From: Delphinus delphis
Taxonomy: Eukaryota > Chordata > Mammalia > Artiodactyla > Delphinidae
Assembly: GCF_949987515.2 (NCBI RefSeq)
Contig: NC_082688.1
Span: 79,302,731 to 79,366,730 of the forward strand
Length of the DNA stretch: 64,000 nucleotides
Reading direction: 5' to 3'
Positions 23,881 through 35,179 of this stretch are shown here, one piece after another. Below the pieces are notes generated by a model. The model did not search any database, was not told the origin of the DNA, and worked only from the letters and a program-made list of their open reading frames with translations. Position numbers and translations under genes: made by a program. How positions within the stretch are numbered: the first letter of the stretch is position 1; each line of letters starts with the position of its first letter.

Positions 23881-24224
23881 GATAAAAGCACAGATAAAGG
23901 GTAGCTAACTCAGACAGAGAGAAAAATCAGTCAAACCTTAATGGCAATGATATTTAAGCTGAGTCTCAACCATGGGCAAATTTGGTCCCCAGTGGATATT
24001 TGACAATGTCTAGAGATATTTTCACTTGTTACCCCTGGGAGCTTGTTCCTAACATCTAGTGAGTAGAGGGAAGGCATGCTGGTAGACAGCCTACACAGCA
24101 CAAGGCAACCCCCCAAAACAAGGAATTATATGGCCTAAGATGCCAAAAGTGCCAAGGTTGTAAACCTGTTGCAAAGGATGAAAATGCAATTTAGATTGGT
24201 TTAATCAAGAAAAAGGTTCACATA
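23881..24224. other. Unassigned sequence
   Basis: No feature recognised. Confidence 0.4.
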
Positions 24225-25620
24225 TTTGAAAAGTCCAGTGTTATATTCATTCACTGAACAAGTAAACATCAAGTGCCTACTAGGTTTGGGTGATGTTGTA
24301 GGTACAGGACATAAAGTGTGAACAAAACAGGAAAAGTCCAGGCCTTCATGGAACAAATATCTCACTGAAAGGAGATAAACCATAAACCAATAGCAAATAG
24401 GTAAATATATAATATGTCAAATAGTAGACATTCTAAGAAGGAAGATTAAGTAGAATAAGGGATACAAGTCACGTTAGAGAATGAGGGGTTACTGAATATA
24501 AGGTGATCAGAGAACAGCTTCCTATTTTAGATAGGATGGTCAGAGAAGTTCTCACTTATCTGGTAACATTTGAGCAAGGATTTGAAAGAAATGAGCAGCG
24601 GGGGGCGGGAACCATGGAAATATTTGGGGAAAGAACATTCGAGGCAGAAGGTACAAAGGCTCTGAGAGAGAAAGGTGACGGAAATAGTAAAGGAACCACA
24701 ATAAGGCCCATTTGACAGGAGTGCAAATGGATGACAGGGAGAGTGGGAGGAGATAATACCAGGGTGGAGAGGAGAGCTGGTTCAGCCTTCCATGCCTATG
24801 GTAACATAGGGCAACCCGGGCAACTGCATTTACTGTGGGTGAGACGGGAAGGTTTTGAGTAGCAGCTAACAAGATGGGCAAGTTTGAGCCAGAGGATGAT
24901 GTAACTGGAGATGCATATAACAGACTGACTCTGGCTCTTCTGCTGATTAGACTGTAGAGCAGGAGACAGGTAGGAAGCTATGACAATAATCAAGGCAAAA
25001 GATGATGATGGCCTGGACCAGGATGTTAGGATAGAAGGTGTAAGAAGTGGTTAGAGGCTAAATGCCTTTTGAGAGTTGATAAAATGTATCAATAGAATGG
25101 ATATGAGGTATGGCAGAAAGAGAAAAGTCAAGGATGATCCTGGGGAGTTTTGCCTCCTGAGCAAGTATAAATGGGGGAAAAAAAACAGACATGTTTAAGA
25201 AAAAGATGGACTATCATGTGAAGGAGAAGACAGAATAAAATGAGATCAGAGAGAGAGGCCAGGGATAGCATCTGTAAGTAAGGGTTAGAAGGCCAAAATA
25301 AGATATTTTTATGTTATTCTAAATGGAAAGGGAAGCCATCAGAGGGTTTTAAACAGGACCGACATGAAGTGATACACATTTTTCAAAGATTCCTCTGGCT
25401 TCTCTGTGGAGATTAGATACATAAGGCAACAGAATGAGGAACATCCAGTTGAGAGGTGATTGCATTAATCCAGGCAAGACAGGCTGGTGTCCTGGACTGG
25501 ATAGTAATGGTGGGAGTGAAAAAAACTGGAAGGGCTGAGCTATGTTTTACAGGAAGATCCAACAGGTTTTATTGATGGTTTGGTTAAGAAAGATAAGGGA
25601 AACAAAGGAATTAAGATGGT
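24225..25620 (-). repeat. L2 LINE, long reverse-orientation stretch in two parts
   Basis: The plus strand follows reversed L2: 'ttcattcactgaacaagt', 'aaacaggaaaagtccaggcct', 'ggatggtcagagaagttctca', 'aacatttgagcaaggatttg', 'gaacattcgaggcagaaggta', and 'gatgatggcctggaccagga'. At about 25225 the order steps back to an earlier part of the L2 ('gggaagccatcagagggttt', 'attaatccaggcaagacagg'), so two fragments or a partial duplication are joined. Confidence 0.75.
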
Positions 25621-25696
25621 TAAGGAAATCAGTTTCCCTGATCAATTCACACTCTACCTATGGTCTGCCAGCATTTAATCAGAAAGACCACATTCT

Positions 25697-26500
25697 TTTT
25701 TTTAATTTAGTTTATTGAAGTATAGCTGACTTACAACGTTGTGTTAATTTCCGCTGTACAGAAAAGTGATTCAATTATACCTATATCAATATATACATTC
25801 TTTTTCATATTCTTTTCCATTATAGTTTATCACAGAATATTGAATATAATTCCCTATGCTATACAGTAGGACCTTGTTATTTATCCATCCTATATGTAAT
25901 AGTTTGCATCTGCTAATCCCAAACTCCCAATCCATCCCTTCCCCACCCCCCACCTTGGCAACCACAGGTCTGTTTTCTATGTCTGTGAGTCTGTTTCTGT
26001 TTCATAGATAAGTTCACCTGTGTCATATTTTAGATTTCACATATAAGTGATATCATATAGTATTTTTCTTTCTTTTCCTAACTTACTTCACTTAGTATGA
26101 TAATCTCTAGGTCCATCCATGTTGCTGCAGATGGCATTATTTCATTCTTTTTTTATGGCTGAGTAGTATTCCATTGTATGTATATGCCACATCTTCTTTA
26201 TCCATTCAACTGTCGATAGACATTTAGGTTGTTTCTGTGATGTGACTATTGTGAATAGTGCTGCTATGAACATAGGGCTGCACATATCTTTTTGAATTAT
26301 AGTTTTGTCCAGATATATGCCCAGGAGTGAGATTGCTAGATCATATGGCAACTCTACTTTTAGTTTCTTGAGGAATCTCCATACTGTTTTCCATAGTGGT
26401 TGCACCAATTTACATTCCCACCAACAATGTAGGAGGTTTCCCTTTCCTCCACACCTTCTCCAGCATTTGCTATTTGTAGATGTTTTCATGATGAGAAAAG
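25697..26500 (-). mobile_element. L1, 5'-truncated, with the C-terminal end of ORF2
   Basis: The plus strand starts with a T-rich 3' end and runs back into ORF2. A 120-codon open frame (26142-26504, minus) contains [19 protein letters not shown] and YTMEYYSAIKKE, the conserved C-terminus of L1 ORF2 protein (endonuclease/reverse transcriptase). The target-site duplication ccacattct is exact (25688-25696 and 26501-26509). Only about 0.8 kb of the element is present, so it cannot be mobile. Confidence 0.95.
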
Positions 26501-26509
26501 CCACATTCT

Positions 26510-26916
26510 AAAACATAACTATAACAAATACCTCAGTTATCTATCTCCTGCTGTACCAGAAACTGGGTCAATTGGCTTAATGAATGTTAGAAATGGATTT
26601 TTCATTGATAATATTAATAGCTCATAAATAGCAAAGTAGATACTATAAATGGTTTCTCATGGGTGTATGGAAGTAAATAAAGCTCACCCAAATGAGAGCT
26701 AGCAACAAGTATTTATTCATAGCTTGCTATAAGAAGGGATCCAGTCACCATGACCCACACTTGGCAGAGAATCAAAGGCAGACAGAGGAGTGAGAAGTCT
26801 TTATAGGGGAAAACAGGGTAAGCTTCAGGTATGCTTTGATTGGAGGCTGCTGGCATGAGGAAGCTGTAGGTGGACTAACTGGAAGCAGGCATCTTATATA
26901 ATTGGTTTATTTCAAC
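26510..26916. other. Unassigned sequence
   Basis: No confident feature. The stretch at 26690-26890 has the look of old LTR sequence, but no boundaries are visible. Confidence 0.3.
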
Positions 26917-26930
26917 AATAATTATGTTTT

Positions 26931-27158
26931 GGGCTTCCCTGGTGGCGCAGTGGTTGAGAGTCCGCCTGCCGATGCAGGGGACATGGGTTTGTGCCCCGGT
27001 CCAGGAGGATCCTGCATGCCATGGAGCAGCTGGGCCCGTAAGCCATAGCCGCTGAGCCTGCGTGTCCGGAGCCTGTGCTCCGCAACGGGAGAGGCCACAA
27101 CAGTGAGAGGCCCGCGTACGGCAAAAAAAATAAAATAAAATAAAAAAATAAAAATAAG
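26931..27158 (+). mobile_element. CHR-type SINE, short class, young-looking
   Basis: Complete short-class copy from 'gggcttccctggtggcgcag' to a (TAAAA)n-like tail, flanked by the perfect 14-bp duplication aataattatgtttt (26917-26930 and 27159-27172). Confidence 0.97.
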
Positions 27159-28420
27159 AATAATTATGTTTTATAATAAGTCTGCTTAAAAATAATTTCC
27201 AAAATATTTTTGGTAATTTACCATCTTAGACCTATGCTAAATTAACTAATAGCTATTCACTAAATATCTAGATCATTTCTAAGTAAGATTAAATGCTGAA
27301 GCATTAATTACTAAGCATAAATTTAATTTTATGTACTTTAGCTTCTTATTTTACACGGTACAGAAAGGCTAGATATTTGAGTCTATTAATAAATATGTTC
27401 TTTTTTTACCACATTGAGAAACTATACTCTGAGGAAGAAAATCCCTATAAAAATTGTGAGATTGTATATTCATAACCTTGCCAGTCTGCTAGAAAATGCT
27501 GGCATACGACATATAATTCACAATTATCTATTTCTTAGTTTTCTAGAGAAAAGTTATTAGTACTTAAAATTTATAATCAGTGTGTATCAATGAAACTATT
27601 AGAAACAGTAAGGGCAGAAGGACAACTTTGTGTTAAAAGTATGCAAAGTATGTAGGATGGAACAGTTGTTCCAGAATGAGAAAGAGGAAAATGTAGGACA
27701 CGACCAGAATGGATTTGAAAAGTTGTAATTTTGCCGCAAAGGAATTTAATTTCTAGTGGTCAAACCTGGTTAAGAATTTACGAGTTTCTAAAAATGAGCT
27801 TTAGTATCAATGGTATACTGACGCAAAACTAGAGTTTGGTTTTCTCTCTGATAAAATGACAAAAGTTTCTTGGATTATTGGTCTGCTCTTAATAAGAGGC
27901 TGTAAAAGTTGTTTTTTACCTTCTGACTAATCCACCTAGGAAGTAAAGACTCTGTCTCAGAATAATCTCTCTGCTTTATGTTGACTTTATCATGTCCTTG
28001 ATTATTTAAAAGAACCAAATTTTATCACTTTTAACAAAGCTAAGAAATTTTTTTAAAACTACGTTACCTCCTATATTTACTTTTGAAATCTTTTATTGTC
28101 ATTTCAATTAAATAGGCAGCCACGCATGGTTTCTCAATGACTCATAATCCAATTTAACACAGTGTTCAAACCTCCTGACAACATTTGATATTTTGCCTTT
28201 CCCAAATCTAATCCTAAATGATATCTTTTACAACTAAGACTGTATGTGGGATTTCCCAGAGGGCCCCAGGAAAGGTCACAAAGGATCTTTCATCTTGTAA
28301 AAAGAGAGGTGCAAAAAAACTAGGTTTTTTTGATATGTTGAATTCCTTGGGAATCATTTTCAAATAAGAAAAGATACTTAACCTTCCCTAGGTTGTGTTT
28401 GTATAGGCAAATATGTAAAT

Positions 28421-28440
28421 GTGTGTGTGTGTGTGTGTGT
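28421..28440. repeat. (GT)n short tract
   Basis: About ten GT units inside the ERV-like region. Confidence 0.9.
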
Positions 28441-28901
28441 TTCAAAAATTATATGAAATTCCTAGAAATTTGTCAGTGTCCCTGATGTCCATAATTCGTC
28501 CTAGTGCTGCCGTGACTGATATCAAACAACAGTATAGTGTTATCAAATTGTAATTCCAGTGTTTTGTTAAATGTATGCCACAGAAACAGCAGAATATCCT
28601 TGTCCGCTGCATTATTTTTGTAATTAACTCTCATTATATCTTTATACACAGCCATATTAAGTCTTTTGTCATTCACAGAGAAATGATGCTTCCCTGAAAG
28701 CTCTTGCGATCAGGTACAGGACAGAGTGCTTCATCTTTAACCAAAAGGGACTGTCTCAGAGATCCAGAAAAGAACTATGTTGGATTCTGATGGCATTGCT
28801 CAAATAACTTTGAGCACATCATGCTACCAAACTGAGTCAGGATTTCCAGAACTCTGGTAGAGAAACTGATGGGTTCATGAGATTGCTAACCCAAGATCAA
28901 G

Positions 28902-28939
28902 CAGAACAAGAATTAGTCCACAGAACAAGAATTAGTTCA
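28902..28939. repeat. 19-bp tandem duplication
   Basis: cagaacaagaattagtcca (28902-28920) is followed directly by cagaacaagaattagttca (28921-28939), with one mismatch. It lies within the ERV-like internal region. Confidence 0.93.
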
Positions 28940-30790
28940 CAGGACTGTATGAATTGATAAAGGATGATTATGGGTTTTGTTTGGAGTATTATTGATGCTT
29001 TAATGTTCTGCTTCCTTGATATAAAGAACCCTTTTTTCTCTTAAGCTATCTATAACTCATAAAAATTTATTAAATTATGTTTTGTAAACAGACAGGAAAC
29101 ATTTATCTTTTTCTTCCTGTTGGTTCCCCTAGAATTCAGAAACTTTTGAGTATTCTTATTGTTATAGCTATATAATTATTTGCATGGGTTCACTAAAAAT
29201 CTGTCCTCCTTTTAACAGAACATAATTAGAAATATTAAATATAACCAAGGCTTTGACTATACTGTCATATTTGAAATGATGTGCATAAAACCAGATATGG
29301 CCAGATAATTTTAAGGAACTAAGATCAACTTTATGGAACCAATGCTTACAAATCCCTCTTAGGAAAACTAGCCTGGAACCCAGCTTATAGGTTCCCAGAT
29401 TTATAGATGAGTAAGAAAAGTCACTCCTGGCAGGCCGAGAAAATAGGACTTGTTGGGCATCTCAAGAAGAGAGGAATTCATCCAAATCTATAAGTACCGC
29501 AGATAAAATCTGGTGACAAGTTCTTGGCTCAGCTTCCTAGGCTCAAGAGGCTTCTAAAAGTCCAGTCTGAAATTCCCTATAAGAGCTTTCAGCAAAGCAA
29601 ACTTTAAAAGGCATATGTGGTTAATTACCGTTCTTGCTGTACCTCTGTAAATAACCAGGTCAAACCTAATGAGGCCACATTTCTTTTATGATGGAAAATA
29701 ACCTTACTTTGATTATCATTGATCAAAAGTGAGGTGACTGTGGAGAGAAATTTTATGTTTCAAGAGAAAACTACAGCACAGCCTTATGCACTATCAGATT
29801 CTGGCCCTATTAATCATCTTCAAGCTATTTTTTACCTTTTTGTAAACTGCATTGTATTGTCACCTAGCTGTAAATTATACTAGATCCTGTCATCTTGTGC
29901 AAATTGTCAGCCCTTACCAAATTTTAAATTTCTGCAGTTTCCTTCAACATCTAACTTCAACCCTACAAACTTACATTTTTAATTTTTCTCCCACCCTTCT
30001 GACTTGGAGTCACTGAAAACTAAAATCTGACACTACCCCCCACCCCAAACCCAAATCCTTACTGGGATCCTAGATTGTCTTGTAGCTAGCCTTTCCCCCA
30101 GGCTCTGAAGAAGCCCTGTGAGCTGAAGCCAGATGACTTGATACAAACTTCAAGGTCTTATCACTTGGCAGTGGACAACCTTCATGCCTGGAGTTGCAGC
30201 TGTGTGAGCCACTTAGGAAGTTCACTGCAACTTCCACATCTTCCACGCTCTGCTCTGGAAAATAACCATGACCGTGGACAATCTTACCAAAACGTCTCTA
30301 ACGTCTAAGCTATCACCAAAAATGTTGTGACTGCCAATGGGGAAATCTGTCAGAATGCCACTGCAATCCTCACTGCACCATCTAAAGACACCTCAAGCCC
30401 AATGTCTAGGAATCTCCTCAGTTGGCAGCCCTCTGGACTCAGGATCTAAGTTGGCCCCAACCATTAATCTTTGTTCTCCTTTTAATTTCCATAGGAATCC
30501 CCGTCATTAAATGCCTGATTGCTCACACCATCTGGCAAATATCCTCTACTGACAGGTCTCAGCAGACGTTTCAACTAGTCCTTCAATCACAGAAATGTGC
30601 TAAACAAACTACATGGACTCGCTTTCTTAAGCATTTCAGTGGATGCCTGGCTTCTCTGGAACAAAAGGGAGGACTGACCAAGACCCAGGGCCTCAGCATT
30701 TCCCTCAGCCTGACTAGCTTTCAGACATGTTTCTTCCTGCCTCTAAGACCCCTGACCTCCCTTTCTTAGAGTATTTACCTCAAAAAACAT

Positions 30791-31209
30791 GTAATTGTAA
30801 ATTCTTTCTCTTTACTTTTGATATATAAATCTTTTCAATAACTTCTTGCCAGTTTTACAACCCAGGAATATCTTTCTCAAATACCACGGAGCCATCCTTC
30901 TGAAATGTAATCACTGAAGAAGATAAAGCCCCTATCTCCCAGTTTCCCTGGGAGGGTATGAACCTAACTTTGGAGGGCTTCTTACTCCAAGCTGTAAAAT
31001 TATTGCATGCCATGAAGATACAAAAAAGTTTATTTTTCCTTTGGATAAAGCCAATTAGCAAACAAAGATAACCTAAGATCCTCTACCCCAGCTCTTTGTT
31101 ACAGCAGAGTTGAGCTCAGACATAATTGTGGTCTCTTACAACTACTGTAATAGACTTGAATAAAATTTTTGCCTGTTTAGCATTGTCCCATGCAATTTTT
31201 GCTTTGACA
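30791..31209 (+). mobile_element. Probable 3' LTR of the class I ERV
   Basis: Begins tgtaattgtaaattc and ends ...gctttgaca, giving TG...CA ends. A polyadenylation-type 'gaataaaattttt' lies about 50 bp before the end, as in class I LTRs. No target-site duplication is visible and no paired 5' LTR was found, so the limits are tentative. Confidence 0.35.
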
Positions 31210-31249
31210 GTGACTATCGTGATTTATCAAAAAAAGAACCTAATAGTTA

Positions 31250-31640
31250 AGACAGACCAAATGGACTAAGTCAATTGACAGCAATCTGAACAACCTTGGA
31301 CAAAGTACCCTCTCTAAGCCTCAGTCTATTCATCCTTTTTTTTTTTCTATTTATTTATTCGGTTGCACTGGGTCTTAGTTGTGGCAGGCGTGCTCCTTTG
31401 TTGCGGCTGGTGGGCTCTTTAGTTGCGGCTGGTGGGCTCCTTAGTTGTGGCATGCATGTAGGATCTAGTTCCCTGACTAGGGATCAAACCAGGCCCTCTG
31501 CATTGGGAGTGAGGAGTCTTAACCACTGCACCACGAGGGAAGTCCCTACTCATCTTTTTAATCATGGATATTATCATAGGATTTTTGTAAAGATTAAAAT
31601 CGCTAATGTTTGTAAAACCTAGCACACCACCCAAAGAACT
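31250..31640 (+). repeat. MIR SINE split by a CHR SINE
   Basis: The left half is 'aaccttggacaaagtaccct' with 'ctctaagcctcagtctattc'. The right half is 'ttttgtaaagattaaaatcg' with 'gtaaaacctagcacacc'. Together they give MIR order once the SINE at 31340-31545 is removed. Confidence 0.7.
31340..31545 (-). mobile_element. CHR-type SINE, older class
   Basis: Minus-strand copy with its head at 31545. The body has four related units of the type 'cttagttg(t/c)ggc(a/t)gg'. The target-site duplication is approximate: ctattcatcctttt (31326-31339) and ctactcatctttt (31546-31558). Confidence 0.92.
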
Positions 31641-31787
31641 TGATCATCTAAGAAACTGTTAATACCTCTTCTTCCTAACTCATCTCCTTAGTCACTTAAC
31701 ACACTGCAAGGTGATTTATTAATTTTATATGTCATATGTCAGAGACAGATACTTCTTTTAAGAGACTGCACATGATCTGCAGGTATT

Positions 31788-31818
<31 letters not shown>

Positions 31819-32010
31819 GCAGTGCGCGGGCCTCTCACTGTTGTGGCCTCTCCCGCTGCGGACCACAGGCTCCGGACGCACAGGCTCAGCAGCCATGGCT
31901 CACGGGCCTAGCCGCTCCACGGCATGTGGGATCCTCCCAGACCGGGGCACGAACCCGTGTCCCCTGCATCGGCAGGCGGACTCTCAACCACTGCGCCACC
32001 AGGGAAGCCC
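31788..32010 (-). mobile_element. CHR-type SINE, short class
   Basis: Head (reverse) at 32010 and short-class body, with a tail that has become a (TTTTC)n run at 31792-31812. The flanking tcttttctttt merges with the tail, so the target-site duplication cannot be delimited. Confidence 0.95.
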
Positions 32011-33507
32011 TCTTTTCTTTTAACGTATAAATTTCAAATATAAACTCCCTGAAGAGATCACACCTCCCATTACTTAAGGCAGGTCCGCTTACAGGAGCCA
32101 TTTTGGTAGTCCACAGGCAGACAACAATCTGGAACAACTGAAAAGACCTATAAACTAGAAATGTGGAGAGTGAACAGAAGTCACAGAAGAGCTAAAATTG
32201 AGAAGCCTATATTTACACACTTCCACAACGCTACAAGAGCCTTTCCCCAGATTAGACGCTCCCTTAAGACCCAGTTCTGCCTCAGGCAGCTGAGGCTGAC
32301 ATCTCCAGAGCAGCAGCTGGAGACATTCTCCCTGGAAGCTGCTCTCTCTGATCCCTTTCGCTTTTTAAGCCTTGTGTTGTTTTAGGCTAATAACCTACAA
32401 CCCTATTTTGTAGAACATTTTCAATAAATGCAATCTTTTGGGGGCAAGTATCATTTTCTAAAATTAACTCTCACCCTTTATTAATACTTGTTCTCTCATA
32501 CTGGGAAATGTGAACAGTAAGTGCCCTCTTCATGGGTTTCATTCATCTGTTAAGTATCTAGAGGCCAGTACTTCAATCAATACATACAATCTTTTGGAAT
32601 TAAATTGCCCTCTGTTAGGAAGCTAGAGAAAATGTCTTCAGATGATGAAACACTTTGTGTTTATTTCCATTTCCTTTGTTCAATTGTTTTGGAACAAATA
32701 CACATTTTTGCCTAATTTAAATATCACCTGTGAATGTTTGTAATCATCCTCAGGCAGCATAATGTAAAGGAGTAGGGGTGGGGAGCATTTCCCACTCCTA
32801 AAAATATACTGTGTTTCTGAAAGCTTTTTTTTTTTCAATTATTTTGGTAAATTGAACCATATTAAGTGTGGAAGAGGCACAGACTGTTTAAATAACAGCT
32901 GTAATGATTGACTGGATTAAGGAAATAATTTGTCTCCTCAAAACTCAGATCATTGTTTACTCAGAAAAAGAGGGACATTCTCAGTGGAGGGTGGGCTATG
33001 AAACTACTCATGCCTCTCACACAACCAAGTTTGGTGTGTTGACCTGAGACAAATAGACTGCCAAATACTTCTCCAGCAAACATAGGTCTACTCGGGATCA
33101 GCAGAGAACTGCAATTTGGGGTCTGCAACCATGGCAGCCACGTGCAAGTCCCTGTAGGGCATAGGAAGGAGAACACTTTTATAGAGGAGAAAAGGAGGCT
33201 GGGAGGGCTATGGTAAACGAAGAGTCCATGGCTTTTCACTGGCTGAGTCCTTGCCAGGAAAGGAGTCTTTTTTCTTCCTCTTGGTCTCTGCAATCCTCAT
33301 AGGGCGTAAGCGTGCCCCCTTCTGGTTTCCCAACTCTACTTAATTGGGGTTTCTGTTTTTTCATTTTTTTCCAGGTGTTTGATTTTCCCCACGTACTGAG
33401 AATCAGAAACAGAATGCTGCTCATATTGATTTGAGCATATTGTATTGTTTGGGTAGGAGAAAAAAGACAAATGATTGTTAATGAAGTACAACTTTGGGCA
33501 CTGTCAT
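32011..33507. other. Unassigned sequence
   Basis: About 1.5 kb. The part at 32640-32940 looks unique and AT-rich, with an E-box (aacagctgtaatg) near 32894-32906. No exon or repeat recognised. Confidence 0.4.
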
Positions 33508-33610
33508 AGGGCAGCCAGTTGTCCCAGTTTGCCCGGACTGCCCCAGTTTTAGTACTGAAAGTCACGCATTTCAGAAACTCCTTAGTCCCTGACAAACCTG
33601 AGTTGGTCAC
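33508..33610. repeat. Small palindromic ancient DNA element
   Basis: One end reads 'ccagttgtcccagtttgccc' and the other end, reversed, reads 'gtgaccaactcaggtttgtc'. These imperfect inverted ends resemble an ancient short palindromic mammalian repeat. Its right edge is cut by the LTR at 33611, and its sequence appears to resume after the LTR (tcaccgtag). Confidence 0.45.
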
Positions 33611-34177
33611 TGTTGGGGAGGAAGAAATTTTCCTCTACCTTTCTAGGTTCTTCTGGCTGGTCTAAGAATTAAATCAGCATGAGACAGATTAACAGGAGAA
33701 AAGCAAACAAGTTCGATAGCATGTATATATGTGAGAGACCCAGGAAAACTGAGTAACTTGCCAAAATGGCTGAAGTCTTCACCCTAAATGCCATCTTCAG
33801 CTAAAGACAAAAGAGGATGTTGAGGGTAGGCGTTTGGTACTTTAAAGGGGAAGAAGGCAATTCACATGAAGATGGAAAAGCAAATGTTTGATAAATAAAT
33901 GTTTACTGGGCCATGCAGAGACAATAGGACACAAAACAGATTCTGATCTCTAGGCCCCATCAAGTCTCCCCTACCATACCTAGACCATATACTTTGTTTA
34001 TATCTCTGGTGATAGCTTTATTCCCAGAACAAGCCCTTCACCTAAATTCTTTTAGGGAGTAAAGGGGGAGGTAACAAGAAGAACTTCCTGATACTTCTGC
34101 TTCTTAAAAATAATCAACCTAAATCAATCCTCATGCCAAAGAAACGTATTTTGGGTAGAAATTTTGGCTCCTCTACA
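33611..34177. mobile_element. Solo LTR-like element, 567 bp
   Basis: Begins tgttggggaggaagaaatt and ends ...ggctcctctaca. The flanking tcac occurs at 33607-33610 and 34178-34181, a 4-bp target-site duplication typical of class I ERVs. It shares its whole length with 40229-40791 and more distantly with 2737-3247. I do not recognise the family name, and the strand is uncertain. Confidence 0.7.
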
Positions 34178-34181
34178 TCAC

Positions 34182-35109
34182 CGTAGCTTTGTACCTTGTT
34201 TCGTTCTCTCCAACTTTTTCATCCTTGTGGGGAACTATAATAGTGGATTTTGATCATTTAAATACTTATCCAATAGTTTACTCAATTATTTTGCTATATT
34301 ATAAGCAACTTTTTAAGGTTAACTATACGTGGGCCCATTAACTATGGGCACACAGCTTAGTGATTTTATCAGTGTCCCCCCTAGGCAACAGCAACCATAC
34401 CAGTTATTTCAACAGAGAGAACTTAATATAAAGAATCGTTAACCAGTGAGCAATTGAATATACAAACAGACAATGGCCAGATCATATGTGACAATGGAAC
34501 TCTGATCCCACAACCTCTCCAACGATCCACCAAGTTTGGTCAGGAGTTGGTCAATGACAACCAGCTACCATATCTTTGCCCCTGCTTCCAACTTAGGACC
34601 AACAAGCAAAAGCCAAATATGCCCTCAAAATCAATCACATAAGATGGCTCACTTCTAGCTAGCCTAGCCCATTTCCAGCTTCTTCATGCACACAATCTCC
34701 AATCAGGGCACACCTGAAGCCCTTACTTTATTTTCTCACTATAAGGCTTTCCCATTGACATTCCTGCCTTCAAGACTCTGCCAAATGCAGGCGATGGTGG
34801 ATATTCTGCGCAAATAGCCTCTATTTGTTTTCATCTGGGTGATTTTTGTTTATTTCCACACCAGGTTTTGGTTACCCGAAAAGGCACAAAGGGGACACTT
34901 TAGTTATCACAGAAGGTGTAACTGCAGGAAGCAGCTACTAGTCGTAGGGCTGGGGGAACAAAGGGAAGAGGTTAAAATTATTAAAAGGTAGAAGCTTGGA
35001 GAGAGGGCCTTTCACATCAACCCGGGATGATAATGTGATAACTCAACTCTCCACACCATAGGTTGAAACACAGGTTACACACAGATACACTATAAAATAT
35101 TTACATTAT
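34182..35109. other. Unassigned sequence
   Basis: May include an old L1 or LTR piece near 34390-34480 ('atttcaacagagagaactta'). This is not firm enough to call. Confidence 0.3.
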
Positions 35110-35179
35110 AATAATGGAATTGACATTCCTTACTGAGGGCCTACTCTGTACTAAGCCAGGTAATATCTAAAGCATATAT

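Larger units (their letters stand above)
27173..30790 (+). mobile_element. Decayed endogenous retrovirus class I, internal region
   Basis: A 3.6-kb AT-rich stretch that I associate with internal sequence of a MER4-group class I ERV, for example the runs around 27900-28010, 28740-29050 and 29620-29720. All frames are broken. Near the 3' end a 115-codon open frame (30422-30769) contains the hydrophobic segment LIFVLLLISIGIPVIKCLIA, as expected for the membrane anchor of a retroviral envelope, and lies just upstream of the proposed 3' LTR. It has no coding capacity for a functional virus. Confidence 0.42.

Noticed and set aside
24552..24881. 109-codon minus-strand frame
   Set aside because: Lies in the 3' region of an L2 LINE in sense orientation; no conserved protein motif.
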